Assembly (NCBI GenBank): GCA_947452525.1
Contig: CANGCW010000069.1
Span: 1-5,561, forward strand
Source: Actinomycetota bacterium
GTDB taxonomy: Bacteria > Actinomycetota > Actinomycetes > Nanopelagicales > Nanopelagicaceae
DNA: 5,561 nucleotides
Direction of reading: 5' to 3'
A model generated the notes under the pieces. That model saw only the letters and a program-made list of their open reading frames with translations. It did not search any database and was not told where the DNA came from. Below are positions 1 to 5,561 of the stretch, in pieces. Both the position numbers and the translations under genes were made by a program. How positions within the stretch are numbered: position 1 is the stretch's first letter; every line of letters starts with the position of its first letter.

Positions 1-116
1 ATGGCGAAGAGGGTCAGTGGCGTGGAATCGATGATGAGCACCCAACACCGGTTCTCGATATCCAGTGGCATTACATCAACTCGAAGAACGCAACTCCTTC
101 ACTTCTTCTCAAGTAG
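1..116 (+). CDS. C-terminal end of an unrecognised protein (5' end outside window)
   Basis: The frame whose first complete codon begins at base 3 is open to a TAG at 114-116 and gives 37 residues, ending with the peptide DIQWHYINSKNATPSLLLK. The stretch has mixed, protein-like composition (two Trp, two His, several acidic residues) and uses ATC, CTC, CAG and AAG codons like the confirmed genes. The overlapping frame 1, open to base 237, reads as a Ser/Arg/Pro-rich string and looks like a shadow. I do not recognise the family, and the fragment is too short for a functional call. It has no signal peptide or membrane segment in the visible part. The gene lies in the same direction as the coiled-coil gene at 326, about 210 bases upstream of it. 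Confidence 0.5.
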   Translation, partial: GEEGQWRGIDDEHPTPVLDIQWHYINSKNATPSLLLK

Positions 117-325
117 GCCGGTTAATCCCTTCTCAAGCACGCCTCTCCACTCCTGGAGTATTAAGCCCCCTCACCCTTGGAGTAGAAAGCAAGCACGCTT
201 ACAGCGTTGCCTCTCGCTACCATTTACCCTAGGTTAAGCGTGCACATTCAAGTGATCGCTTGCGGGCTCCGGCACTTCCCCAGTTCCGGGTCACGCTAAA
301 TAAGTAATGGAAGAGAGGAAGATTC
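117..325. other. Non-coding upstream region with short inverted and direct repeats
   Basis: About 210 bases between the partial gene and the coiled-coil gene. No reading frame on either strand looks coding and I find no tRNA-like fold. Visible structure: a perfect 9-base inverted repeat GCACGCTTA (193-201) and TAAGCGTGC (235-243) with a 33-base loop; an 11-base odd palindrome ACTCCTGGAGT (149-159); a near-palindrome CAAGTGATCGCTTG (249-262, one mismatched pair); and TGGAGTA at both 154-160 and 178-184. The region must hold the terminator of the upstream gene, the promoter of the downstream gene, or both. I cannot assign a convincing -35/-10 pair; an AT-rich stretch at 295-306 is the best -10 candidate. 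Confidence 0.5.
312..319 (+). promoter_or_regulatory. Ribosome binding site of the coiled-coil gene
   Basis: AGAGAGGA lies 6 bases before the ATG at 326. It matches the 3' end of 16S rRNA and supports that ATG over the out-of-frame ATG at 307. Confidence 0.7.
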
Positions 326-1429
326 ATGGCAGAGAAGCGTTTCCTCTCATGGCTCGGTTTCAACTCGGATGTAGCTCCGCTCTCTGAGACAGAAGAAGGC
401 ACTTCCGGTTCTCAATCACAACGTGCCGGCACCAATGCGACTTCGCAGAGCAGTGCACAGGGCGCTTCAAAGAGTTCAACCTCTAAGAGCGCACAGCGCG
501 GAGCAACCGCTACAAAGAACGGTGCAACGACGCAACCTGTTAATCAGGTAGCGCGCATCCGCGAACTTGAATCTGCGCTCGCCGATCTCCGTTCCCGCCG
601 CGACTTAACGTCACTGACTAAAGAAGAATTTGAAATTCTCGCTACCGAGACCGCGATGAACCTCGTTCGCACAGCTCAGACACGTGAATCTCGCAGTATC
701 ACTGCAGCACAGAAGTTGGCACAAGAGAGTGCGCGCAATGCTCAAACCGCAATTGCAGAGGCTCAGAACACAGCAAAGCAGCTACTTGCCTCTGCTGAAG
801 GTCGCGGCAAACGCGTGCTTCAGAGTGCAGAAGAGAGCGCTCGTCAGATCACTCGTGAGGCAGAGTCTCACGCACAGCAGACCCTGGCAACGGCTATGCG
901 TGAAGTTGATGCACTCCTCAACTCCAAGAAGAAAGAGGCGGCAAGCGTCCTCTCTGGTGCAAAGAAGAACGCCGATGAGATCGTTAGCGATGCAATTCAG
1001 GATGTCAACGAGTATAAGAGTTGGCTCTCGCACACAATGAGTGAGACAGAGCGCGTCTACAAATGGCAGATGACTTCTCTATCTGGCGCATCTGAAGCAA
1101 TTGAAGAGGCAAAGGCAAAACTCACCTCCGCTTTTGCGACTCTCAAAGAGATGCATACTGCGATTCACTCCAACGTTATTGATGGCAAGGTTCCCGCTCC
1201 TGAAGATCTCATTGAAGTCGCTCCCAAGCGAGCATCACAAGCTGTAAAGCGCCCTAGAGCTTCTACATCAGCAGTGAAGAAGAGTGTTGCGAAGAAGAGT
1301 CCAACCAATAAGAGCGCTTCGAAGAAAACAAGCACAACAAAGAGCGGCGCTAAGAAGGTAGCTTCGAAGAAGGCAGCGGCCAAACCGAGCGCTACACGCG
1401 GATCTTCACGCACCACCAAGAAGCGCTGA
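326..1429 (+). CDS. Coiled-coil protein with histone H1-like lysine-rich C-terminal tail
   Basis: This 367-residue protein has no signal peptide or membrane span, so it is probably cytoplasmic. Four parts are visible. Residues 1-15 (MAEKRFLSWLGFNSD) form a short, possibly amphipathic N-terminus. Residues 16-72 are a low-complexity Ser/Thr/Gln/Gly linker. Residues 73-280 are a long Ala/Glu/Gln/Lys-rich helical segment, probably coiled coil, with few helix breakers. Residues 300-367 are a basic tail rich in KK, SAKK and KKA motifs, ending TTKKR. The layout recalls actinobacterial DivIVA/Wag31-like scaffold proteins, but I do not see the canonical DivIVA N-terminal motif, so I give no name. The tail resembles those of histone H1 and actinobacterial HupB, which bind DNA; DNA or RNA binding here is inference. 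A good Shine-Dalgarno sequence supports the start. The acyltransferase gene follows within about 50 bases with no obvious terminator between, so the two may be co-transcribed. Confidence 0.85.
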   Translation: MAEKRFLSWLGFNSDVAPLSETEEGTSGSQSQRAGTNATSQSSAQGASKSSTSKSAQRGATATKNGATTQPVNQVARIRELESALADLRSRRDLTSLTKEEFEILATETAMNLVRTAQTRESRSITAAQKLAQESARNAQTAIAEAQNTAKQLLASAEGRGKRVLQSAEESARQITREAESHAQQTLATAMREVDALLNSKKKEAASVLSGAKKNADEIVSDAIQDVNEYKSWLSHTMSETERVYKWQMTSLSGASEAIEEAKAKLTSAFATLKEMHTAIHSNVIDGKVPAPEDLIEVAPKRASQAVKRPRASTSAVKKSVAKKSPTNKSASKKTSTTKSGAKKVASKKAAAKPSATRGSSRTTKKR

Positions 1430-1476
1430 AAAATACTGAGTAACACTGAAAACTCTGAATAGTAAGCGATAGCGCC

Positions 1477-3276
1477 ATTAGCTCCTTTAAAGACCTCCGA
1501 AATAAGAGTTCGGTTGGCGCCAGCAAACACATCACGCCTATCGATGGCCTCCGCGCAATCGCTGTTGCAGCTGTTCTTCTCTATCACCTCGGCGTCTCGT
1601 GGATTCCAGGTGGATTCCTCGGCGTCGATCTCTTCTTCGTAATCTCCGGTTATGTCATCACTCGCCTCATCCTCGATTCGATAGAACGATCAGGTGCGTT
1701 GGATTTCCGAGAGTTTTACTTAGCTCGAGCTCGTCGACTGCTACCGGCGCTCGTGCTTCTCATTCTGGTAACGCTCCCCCTTCTCGCGCTCTCCGCTGCA
1801 GACGCAACGAAGCGCTTCCTCTCAGATATTCCATTCGTTCTCACGGGTAGCAATAACTGGCGCTTGGTTGCAGAGCACACCGATTACTTCGCAAAGATTG
1901 GTCGACCTCCGCTGCTCCAACACACATGGTCGCTCGCAGTTGAAGCCCAGTTCTATCTTCTCTGGCCAATCATCCTCATTCTCGCACTCCGCTTCTTTGG
2001 GAAGAAGCGCCTGGGAAGAACTTCGCTCGCAATATCTGCAATCTCAGGAATCGCACTCTTTATCTTCTCTCTGCACATCGATGGCGCATCCACGGCGCGA
2101 ATAAGTCATATCTACTTCGGCACCGATACCCATAGCCTCGGACTCTTCCTTGGCGCAGCTCTTGCCGTCAGTTGGGTACCAGGAAATCTCTCGGCAAATA
2201 TCTCGCAGCGTGCACAAGATTTCGTTGATTTCATTGGGGTCTTCGGCCTTATTGGCCTCCTCTCAACTTTCCTCTTTATCAATGAATCAACACCCACGCT
2301 CTATAAGCTCGCCTTCCCTCTCGCGGGAATCTTCGGGTGCGCAATCCTCACCTCGATTGTTCATCCTGCGTCGCGTTTCGCCCCGCTCCTTCGTAACCGG
2401 ATCTTGATCTGGATAGGTGAGCGCTCTTACGGCATTTACCTCTGGCATTGGCCAATCTTTCAAATCTCTCGACCTGGTGCAGATATTGCGGGATCGCTCC
2501 TCGCACTCAATATTGTCCGCACATTAATCGTCATCGCGATTGCAGATATCTCATACCGCTACATTGAATACCCCATCCGTCGCGGCGAACTCGCTAACTG
2601 GATTCGTGGATTGAAATATCGCACTCCTCAAGTTCGCAAACGGGCACAATTCATTATTGGTGGGACCCTCGCTGCAACAGTGGCAGCCACCGCTCTTTCA
2701 ACTGCAGTCGCACTCTCCCGCTACGACGAAGGATTGCGTCAGGCAAAGGAAATTCTCAATACGCCCATCGCTGCGCCGGTAGCGATTGATGCACAGAAGC
2801 CCGGTCTCTGGGTAACAGGTGACTCAGTCATTCTTGGCATTAAGACGAAGTTAGCGAGCCACTATCCCCTAGCGTTGATCAACGCTCGCGTCGGACGGCA
2901 GATCGGTGAACTGATCGATGTCGTGAAGTCAGATAAGAGCCAAGTTAAGGGTCAGATCGTCATTCTGGATCTTGGAAATAACAACATCCTTGCCAAGACC
3001 GATGTAGAAACTCTCTTTGCGCTCCTCAAAAACCAACCACAAATCGTGGTCGTAAACACTGCTGTTCCTCGTACTTGGCGTGAGCACAATGACAAGATCA
3101 TCGCTGAAGTCGCTTCCCAGTACCCACAAGCGGTCCTCGTGGATTGGTACACAATCTCTCAGAACCATCCAGAGTTCTTTGCACCAGATGGTGTGCATCT
3201 CAACGATGTTGGTGGAGATGTTTACGTGGGAGCGATTGTTGAAGTTCTCCCAAAGACTCTTCCAGCACTGCGCTGA
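1477..3276 (+). CDS. OafA-type membrane O-acyltransferase fused to an SGNH hydrolase domain
   Basis: A member of the acyltransferase-3 (OafA/YrhL) family, which moves acyl groups, usually acetyl, across the membrane onto envelope glycans. Numbering assumes a start at 1477 (599 residues). The N-terminus reads IDGLRAIAVAAVLLYHLG, with the family's R-X10-H motif (Arg26, His37), followed by PGGFLGVDLFFVISGY. Further family blocks are HTWSLAVEAQFYLLWP at about 149-164 and ERSYGIYLWHWPI at about 315-327. About ten hydrophobic spans come first, then one more (about 392-412) leading to an extracytoplasmic SGNH domain. Its blocks are GDS (Ser450), GNNN (about 500-503) and DGVH (Asp571, His574), so the Ser-Asp-His triad is intact. 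Such fusions typically acylate surface polysaccharide or peptidoglycan; the substrate here is unknown. The start is uncertain. No ATG, GTG or TTG occurs in frame between the TGA at 1456 and the TTG at 1699, and starting at 1699 would delete the R-X10-H motif. ATT at 1477 is a placeholder; ATA at 1459 is another option. Confidence 0.88.
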   Translation: MSSFKDLRNKSSVGASKHITPIDGLRAIAVAAVLLYHLGVSWIPGGFLGVDLFFVISGYVITRLILDSIERSGALDFREFYLARARRLLPALVLLILVTLPLLALSAADATKRFLSDIPFVLTGSNNWRLVAEHTDYFAKIGRPPLLQHTWSLAVEAQFYLLWPIILILALRFFGKKRLGRTSLAISAISGIALFIFSLHIDGASTARISHIYFGTDTHSLGLFLGAALAVSWVPGNLSANISQRAQDFVDFIGVFGLIGLLSTFLFINESTPTLYKLAFPLAGIFGCAILTSIVHPASRFAPLLRNRILIWIGERSYGIYLWHWPIFQISRPGADIAGSLLALNIVRTLIVIAIADISYRYIEYPIRRGELANWIRGLKYRTPQVRKRAQFIIGGTLAATVAATALSTAVALSRYDEGLRQAKEILNTPIAAPVAIDAQKPGLWVTGDSVILGIKTKLASHYPLALINARVGRQIGELIDVVKSDKSQVKGQIVILDLGNNNILAKTDVETLFALLKNQPQIVVVNTAVPRTWREHNDKIIAEVASQYPQAVLVDWYTISQNHPEFFAPDGVHLNDVGGDVYVGAIVEVLPKTLPALR

Positions 3277-3332
3277 GTAGAAGAAGCAATCACTTCGCTG
3301 GAACGGATCAACCAGCACCACGCTTTCGAAAT

Positions 3333-3373
3333 AAAAGAGCCCCGCTCACTTAAGTGAGAGGGGCTCTTCTTTA
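3333..3373. terminator. Bidirectional intrinsic terminator between convergent genes
   Basis: A 9-base stem AAGAGCCCC (3335-3343) pairs with GGGGCTCTT (3360-3368). After one G/A mismatch, the inner perfect palindrome CTCACTTAAGTGAG (3345-3358) extends it. On the + strand the hairpin is followed by T-rich CTTCTTTA; on the - strand it is followed by CTTTTATTT. It lies 57 bases after the acyltransferase stop and 21 bases after the stop of the - strand gene, so it can end transcripts from both sides. Confidence 0.9.
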
Positions 3374-3393
3374 ATGCGAGTTTTGTATTGTGC

Positions 3394-4362
3394 TTATGCG
3401 TACTGGCCTGGAAGTCCGAAGACCTTTCCAGCAACAACTGTTCCATCCGAGTAGACAGCTGATACACGGAATGACATCCAACCCTTTGTATCCTGCTTCA
3501 CGATATCGAGTGATGTCTGTGTCGCTGGGACGGTTGAGATCAACTTCCATGTTCCGCCATTCGAGCTGACTTCAACATTAAAGTTTGTAAGGCCCTGAGC
3601 TGATGCATCTGCTGCCCAGAAAATTGTTGCACCCTGTGCTGTGTAGTGAGCGACGATTCCGACTGGAGCGAGAGCATTTGATGCTCCACCGTTATCTGTA
3701 GCTGTCGATCCGTTTGAAGTTGAACCGTTTGAGGATGAAGCATCAGATGAAGCGGCAGGAGTTGCTGAGTCCATGGAAGATGATGCAGCAGGAGAGGCGC
3801 TCTCTGACGGAGCAGGCGTTGTCTCTGGTGTTGAAGTCGATGAGCTGTGGCGCGTTGCAACGATGGCAGCGAGCGCAGCGATACCGACAACGGTGTAAAG
3901 GAGAACGCGGTTCGAGCTCTTCTTATCTGGAGTTCCCGCGACAGGTGTTGAAGCCGCTGTTGGCTTTACTGGAGCTGGAGTGCTTGAAATTCGTGGCGCT
4001 GTTGAACTTGGAACAGCAGGAATAACGATCGCTGGCGCGCTCTTCTTCGGAGCGACCTTTTTAGCGGCAACTTTCTTAACCGGAGCCTTCTTGGCAACCT
4101 TCTTTACTGCGACCTTCTTGGCAGGCGCCTTCTTGGCAACCTTCTTTACTGCGACCTTCTTTACTGCGACCTTCTTGGCAGGAGCCTTCTTCGCTGCAAC
4201 CTTCTTGGCAGGCGCCTTCTTCGCTGCAACCTTCTTGACTGCAGACTTCTTTGCAACCGCCTTCTTAGCAGGAGCTTTCTTCGCAGCGCTCTTCTTGGCT
4301 GGAGCCTTCTTGGCAACCTTCTTTGCTGCTGCCTTCTTCACTACTGCCTTCTTTGCTGCCAC
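3394..4362 (-). CDS. Single-pass membrane protein: Lys/Ala/Pro-rich H1-like N-terminus, fibronectin III-like C-terminus
   Basis: The 322-residue protein begins at GTG 4362-4360, read as MAAKKAVVKKAAAKKVAKK. This start is chosen because GAGGAG (4375-4370) lies 7 bases before it; the in-frame TTG at 4377 overlaps that site. Residues 2 to about 107 are built of KKAPA, KKVAA and KKVAV units, strongly resembling histone H1-like tails. Residues 108-151 are a Pro/Ala/Ser/Thr linker. Residues 152-170 (RVLLYTVVGIAALAAIVAT) form one hydrophobic span. Residues 173-230 are a Ser/Thr/Pro/Asn spacer. Residues 231-322 look like one fibronectin type III domain, with strand-like patterns ATIFWAAD, FNVEVSSNGGTWKLI and FRVSAVYSDG. 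By the positive-inside rule the basic tail faces the cytoplasm and the Fn3 domain lies outside. The tail may bind DNA, RNA or acidic lipid; this is inference and I know no established function for the architecture. It lies downstream of rdgB on the same strand and may be co-transcribed or have its own promoter. Confidence 0.88.
   Translation of the reverse strand: MAAKKAVVKKAAAKKVAKKAPAKKSAAKKAPAKKAVAKKSAVKKVAAKKAPAKKVAAKKAPAKKVAVKKVAVKKVAKKAPAKKVAVKKVAKKAPVKKVAAKKVAPKKSAPAIVIPAVPSSTAPRISSTPAPVKPTAASTPVAGTPDKKSSNRVLLYTVVGIAALAAIVATRHSSSTSTPETTPAPSESASPAASSSMDSATPAASSDASSSNGSTSNGSTATDNGGASNALAPVGIVAHYTAQGATIFWAADASAQGLTNFNVEVSSNGGTWKLISTVPATQTSLDIVKQDTKGWMSFRVSAVYSDGTVVAGKVFGLPGQYA
4040..4359 (-). 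repeat. Tandem and interspersed repeats encoding the Lys/Ala/Pro tail
   Basis: Three levels of repetition are visible at the DNA level. A 30-base unit occurs at 4171-4200 and 4201-4230 with one mismatch (4183 versus 4213). A 35-base segment is identical at 4085-4119 and 4127-4161, a 42-base period. A 15-base unit CTTCTTTACTGCGAC is perfectly tandem at 4141-4155 and 4156-4170 and recurs at 4099-4113. All periods are multiples of three, so copy changes keep the frame. The near-identity at synonymous positions points to recent duplication. Confidence 0.9.
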
Positions 4363-4369
4363 GGTCGTA

Positions 4370-4375
4370 CTCCTC
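4370..4375 (-). promoter_or_regulatory. Ribosome binding site that fixes the GTG start of the lysine-rich membrane protein
   Basis: On the - strand GAGGAG stands 7 bases before GTG 4362-4360. The upstream in-frame TTG (4377-4375) overlaps this element and has no comparable site of its own, so GTG is the better start. Confidence 0.75.
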
Positions 4376-4377
4376 AA

Positions 4378-4472
4378 GTTCTAGTGATCGTTCAGCCGAT
4401 ATTTCTCATCGGCATATTAATATGGCGAAAGGGTACCCCAGCGAGCGTGAGCGAGATAGCACCGACGAGCCG
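4378..4472 (-). promoter_or_regulatory. Leader region of the lysine-rich membrane protein with hairpin and AT palindrome
   Basis: This gap lies between rdgB and the lysine-rich gene. It holds a 6-base stem GCCGAT/ATCGGC (4395-4413, 7-base loop), touching a perfect 12-base palindrome CATATTAATATG (4413-4424) and followed by the palindrome GGGTACCC (4431-4438). The AT palindrome could supply a -10 element or an operator on the - strand, but I see no matching -35 hexamer. No hairpin with a T-run marks a terminator for rdgB, so read-through into the lysine-rich gene is possible. Confidence 0.35.
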
Positions 4473-5141
4473 TCAGCGCGCCGCAAGATTCAAATCGTGG
4501 ATTCGAGCAGCCATTGCGCGCATCGCCTTACCGCGGTGACTGATTGCATCCTTCTCCTCTGGTGTGAGCTCCGCCGATGTCCGGTCAAAGCCCTCCGGGA
4601 TAAAGATGGGGTCGTAGCCAAAGCCATTGAGACCTCGAGGACTCTCGATGATCTCTCCCCTCATCTCGCCATGTTCAACGAGCGTGGTTTCGCCGCTGCT
4701 CGATGGAATTACGAGTGAGACTGCGGTTTTAAATCCAGCCCTACGTGAGATCTCATCACCTGCAGCTTCGGCGCTCGCCTCCAACTCTTCCAATTGGCGA
4801 AGGACCTTCTCTAAATTCGCCTGGTCATCACCATGTACTCCCGCCCAACGAGCGGAGTAAATCCCTGGATCGCCGTTGAGCGCATCAACAAAGATTCCGC
4901 TGTCATCGGCAAGGGCTGGAAGAGAGGTAAATGCAGCGATTGCCCGTGCCTTCAGGAGAGAGTTCTCTTCGAGAGTTGAGCCAGTCTCTTCAACATCTGG
5001 CATATCAGGAAAGTCGGCGAGACCGAGCACCTGGATGTCGCTGTGCATCTGCGAGAGAAGGCGTTCAAACTCTCTCACTTTGCCGAGATTTCTCGTCGCA
5101 AGAACTATGCGTGAAAGTGGTTCAGTGAGAGGTTGGGCCAT
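4473..5141 (-). CDS. rdgB: RdgB/HAM1 family dITP/XTP pyrophosphatase
   Basis: This enzyme hydrolyses non-canonical purine nucleoside triphosphates (dITP, ITP, XTP) to the monophosphate and pyrophosphate, keeping deaminated bases out of DNA and RNA; it is cytoplasmic. The 222 residues are slightly longer than the usual 190-210. Family motifs appear in order: LATRNLGKVREF (14-25), ETGSTLEENSLLKARA (52-67), the acidic metal-site block LADDSG (77-82), PGIYSARWAG (92-101), GEMRGEI (158-164), GFGYDPIF (173-180), and SAELTPEEKDAISHRGKAM near the C-terminus (189-207). All key blocks are intact. An Ala/Glu-rich insertion around 116-130 (EELEASAEAAGDE) accounts for part of the extra length and is common in actinobacterial members. 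The ATG at 5141 has only a weak upstream GAG. The gene follows rph by 39 bases, a common actinobacterial arrangement, so the two are probably co-transcribed and perhaps translationally coupled. Confidence 0.96.
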   Translation of the reverse strand: MAQPLTEPLSRIVLATRNLGKVREFERLLSQMHSDIQVLGLADFPDMPDVEETGSTLEENSLLKARAIAAFTSLPALADDSGIFVDALNGDPGIYSARWAGVHGDDQANLEKVLRQLEELEASAEAAGDEISRRAGFKTAVSLVIPSSSGETTLVEHGEMRGEIIESPRGLNGFGYDPIFIPEGFDRTSAELTPEEKDAISHRGKAMRAMAARIHDLNLAAR

Positions 5142-5180
5142 AACAGTCTCGATGAGCAGATCTCTTAAATTCTGGGTTTC

Positions 5181-5561
5181 TTACTTACCCAAGGCAGCGC
5201 GCTGTAATGAGGCGAGCTCATTACATCCAGCGACGCCAAGATCGAGAAGCTTGTTGAGAAGGTCGCGGTCGAAGGGAACGCCCTCGGCAGTGCCCTGAAC
5301 TTCGACGAAGTTGCCATCACCTGTGCAGACGATATTCATATCTGTATCAGCCGTGACATCCTCTTCGTAGCAGAGGTCGAGCATCGGTACGCCCTTGATA
5401 ATTCCAACACTCACTGCTGAGACTGATTGTGAGAGCGGCTCCTTGCCTGCTGCAACATAACCTTTCTCCTTCGCCCAGGCGATTGCATCTGCAAGCGCTA
5501 CATATGCACCTGTGATTGCGGCGGTGCGAGTTCCACCATCTGCCTGCAGCACATCGCAGTC
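5181..5561 (-). CDS. rph: RNase PH, C-terminal half (5' end outside window)
   Basis: RNase PH is a phosphate-dependent 3'-to-5' exoribonuclease that trims tRNA 3' ends and other RNA tails, working as a hexameric ring. The visible 126 residues are roughly the second half of a protein usually 240-260 long; the window edge cuts the gene. They begin DCDVLQADGGTRTAAITGAY, the family's highly conserved block with its catalytic-site Asp residues. Next come SVGIIKGVPMLDLCYEED, TADTDMNIV and EVQGTAEGVPF, all family signatures. The C-terminus is short (LQRAALGK) and ends at a TAA (5183-5181). Apart from the cut, the frame is clean. Next to rdgB it forms the familiar rph-rdgB pair. Confidence 0.96.
   Translation of the reverse strand, partial: DCDVLQADGGTRTAAITGAYVALADAIAWAKEKGYVAAGKEPLSQSVSAVSVGIIKGVPMLDLCYEEDVTADTDMNIVCTGDGNFVEVQGTAEGVPFDRDLLNKLLDLGVAGCNELASLQRAALGK

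Noticed and set aside
1..237. Open frame 1 on the + strand beginning with ATG at base 1
   Set aside because: Its translation is Ser/Arg/Pro-rich with no recognisable pattern. Frame 3 over the first 116 bases looks more like protein, and the rest covers the non-coding repeats.
1392..1478. - strand 28-codon frame with AAAGGAG before its ATG (1478-1476)
   Set aside because: Spacing from the GGAG to the ATG is only about 3 bases, the peptide is unremarkable, and it overlaps the end of the coiled-coil gene. Probably chance.
1165..1587. - strand open frame of 140 codons opposite the coiled-coil gene's end and the acyltransferase start
   Set aside because: The hydrophobic FFEATFLA pattern is the antisense of the lysine tail, and both overlapped + strand frames have strong family or composition support.
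1699..3276. Acyltransferase beginning at TTG 1699
   Set aside because: This start removes the first membrane segment and the family's R-X10-H motif, both encoded intact just upstream in the same frame.
4040..4359. CRISPR-like direct repeats
   Set aside because: The repeats are contiguous coding units with periods of 15, 30 and 42 bases, no unique spacers and a continuous protein frame.
3980..4384. + strand open frame reading LAGAFFAATF repeats that looks like a hydrophobic membrane protein
   Set aside because: It is the antisense of the AAG/GCC-rich lysine tail. The repeated AKKAPA codons read backwards give Phe/Leu/Ala, and it has no ribosome binding site.

Overview
The window looks like a chromosomal piece of a moderate-GC actinobacterium. 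Three things suggest this: rph lies directly upstream of rdgB, two proteins carry histone H1-like Lys/Ala/Pro tails of the kind common in actinobacterial nucleoid proteins, and Leu and Ile codons favour CTC and ATC. A small freshwater or marine actinobacterium would fit, but the lineage is inference. There are no rRNA or tRNA genes, insertion sequences or CRISPR arrays.

Left part, + strand: the 3' end of an unrecognised gene (1-116), then about 210 bases of non-coding DNA with short inverted and direct repeats. Next is a 367-residue coiled-coil protein with a lysine-rich C-terminal tail (326-1429). A large membrane O-acyltransferase with a fused SGNH hydrolase domain follows (about 1477-3276). 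Its conserved N-terminus is in frame and intact, but no ATG, GTG or TTG lies upstream of it.

Centre: a strong hairpin at 3333-3373 sits between the convergent gene sets and probably terminates transcription in both directions.

Right part, - strand, read from right to left: the C-terminal half of RNase PH (rph, cut by the window edge), then rdgB (dITP/XTP pyrophosphatase) 39 bases later, then a 322-residue protein. That protein has a repetitive Lys/Ala/Pro N-terminus of about 105 residues, one membrane segment, a Ser/Thr-rich spacer and a fibronectin-III-like C-terminal domain. These three may share a transcript.

rph and rdgB are housekeeping genes (RNA 3' trimming; nucleotide-pool cleaning). 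The less ordinary content is the pair of polycationic proteins flanking a cell-envelope acyltransferase. One is a cytoplasmic coiled-coil protein. The other is predicted to place a DNA- or RNA-binding-like tail at the inner membrane face and a fibronectin-like domain outside. A joint role at the envelope-nucleoid interface is a hypothesis only. I see no clear evidence of a defence system or mobile element.
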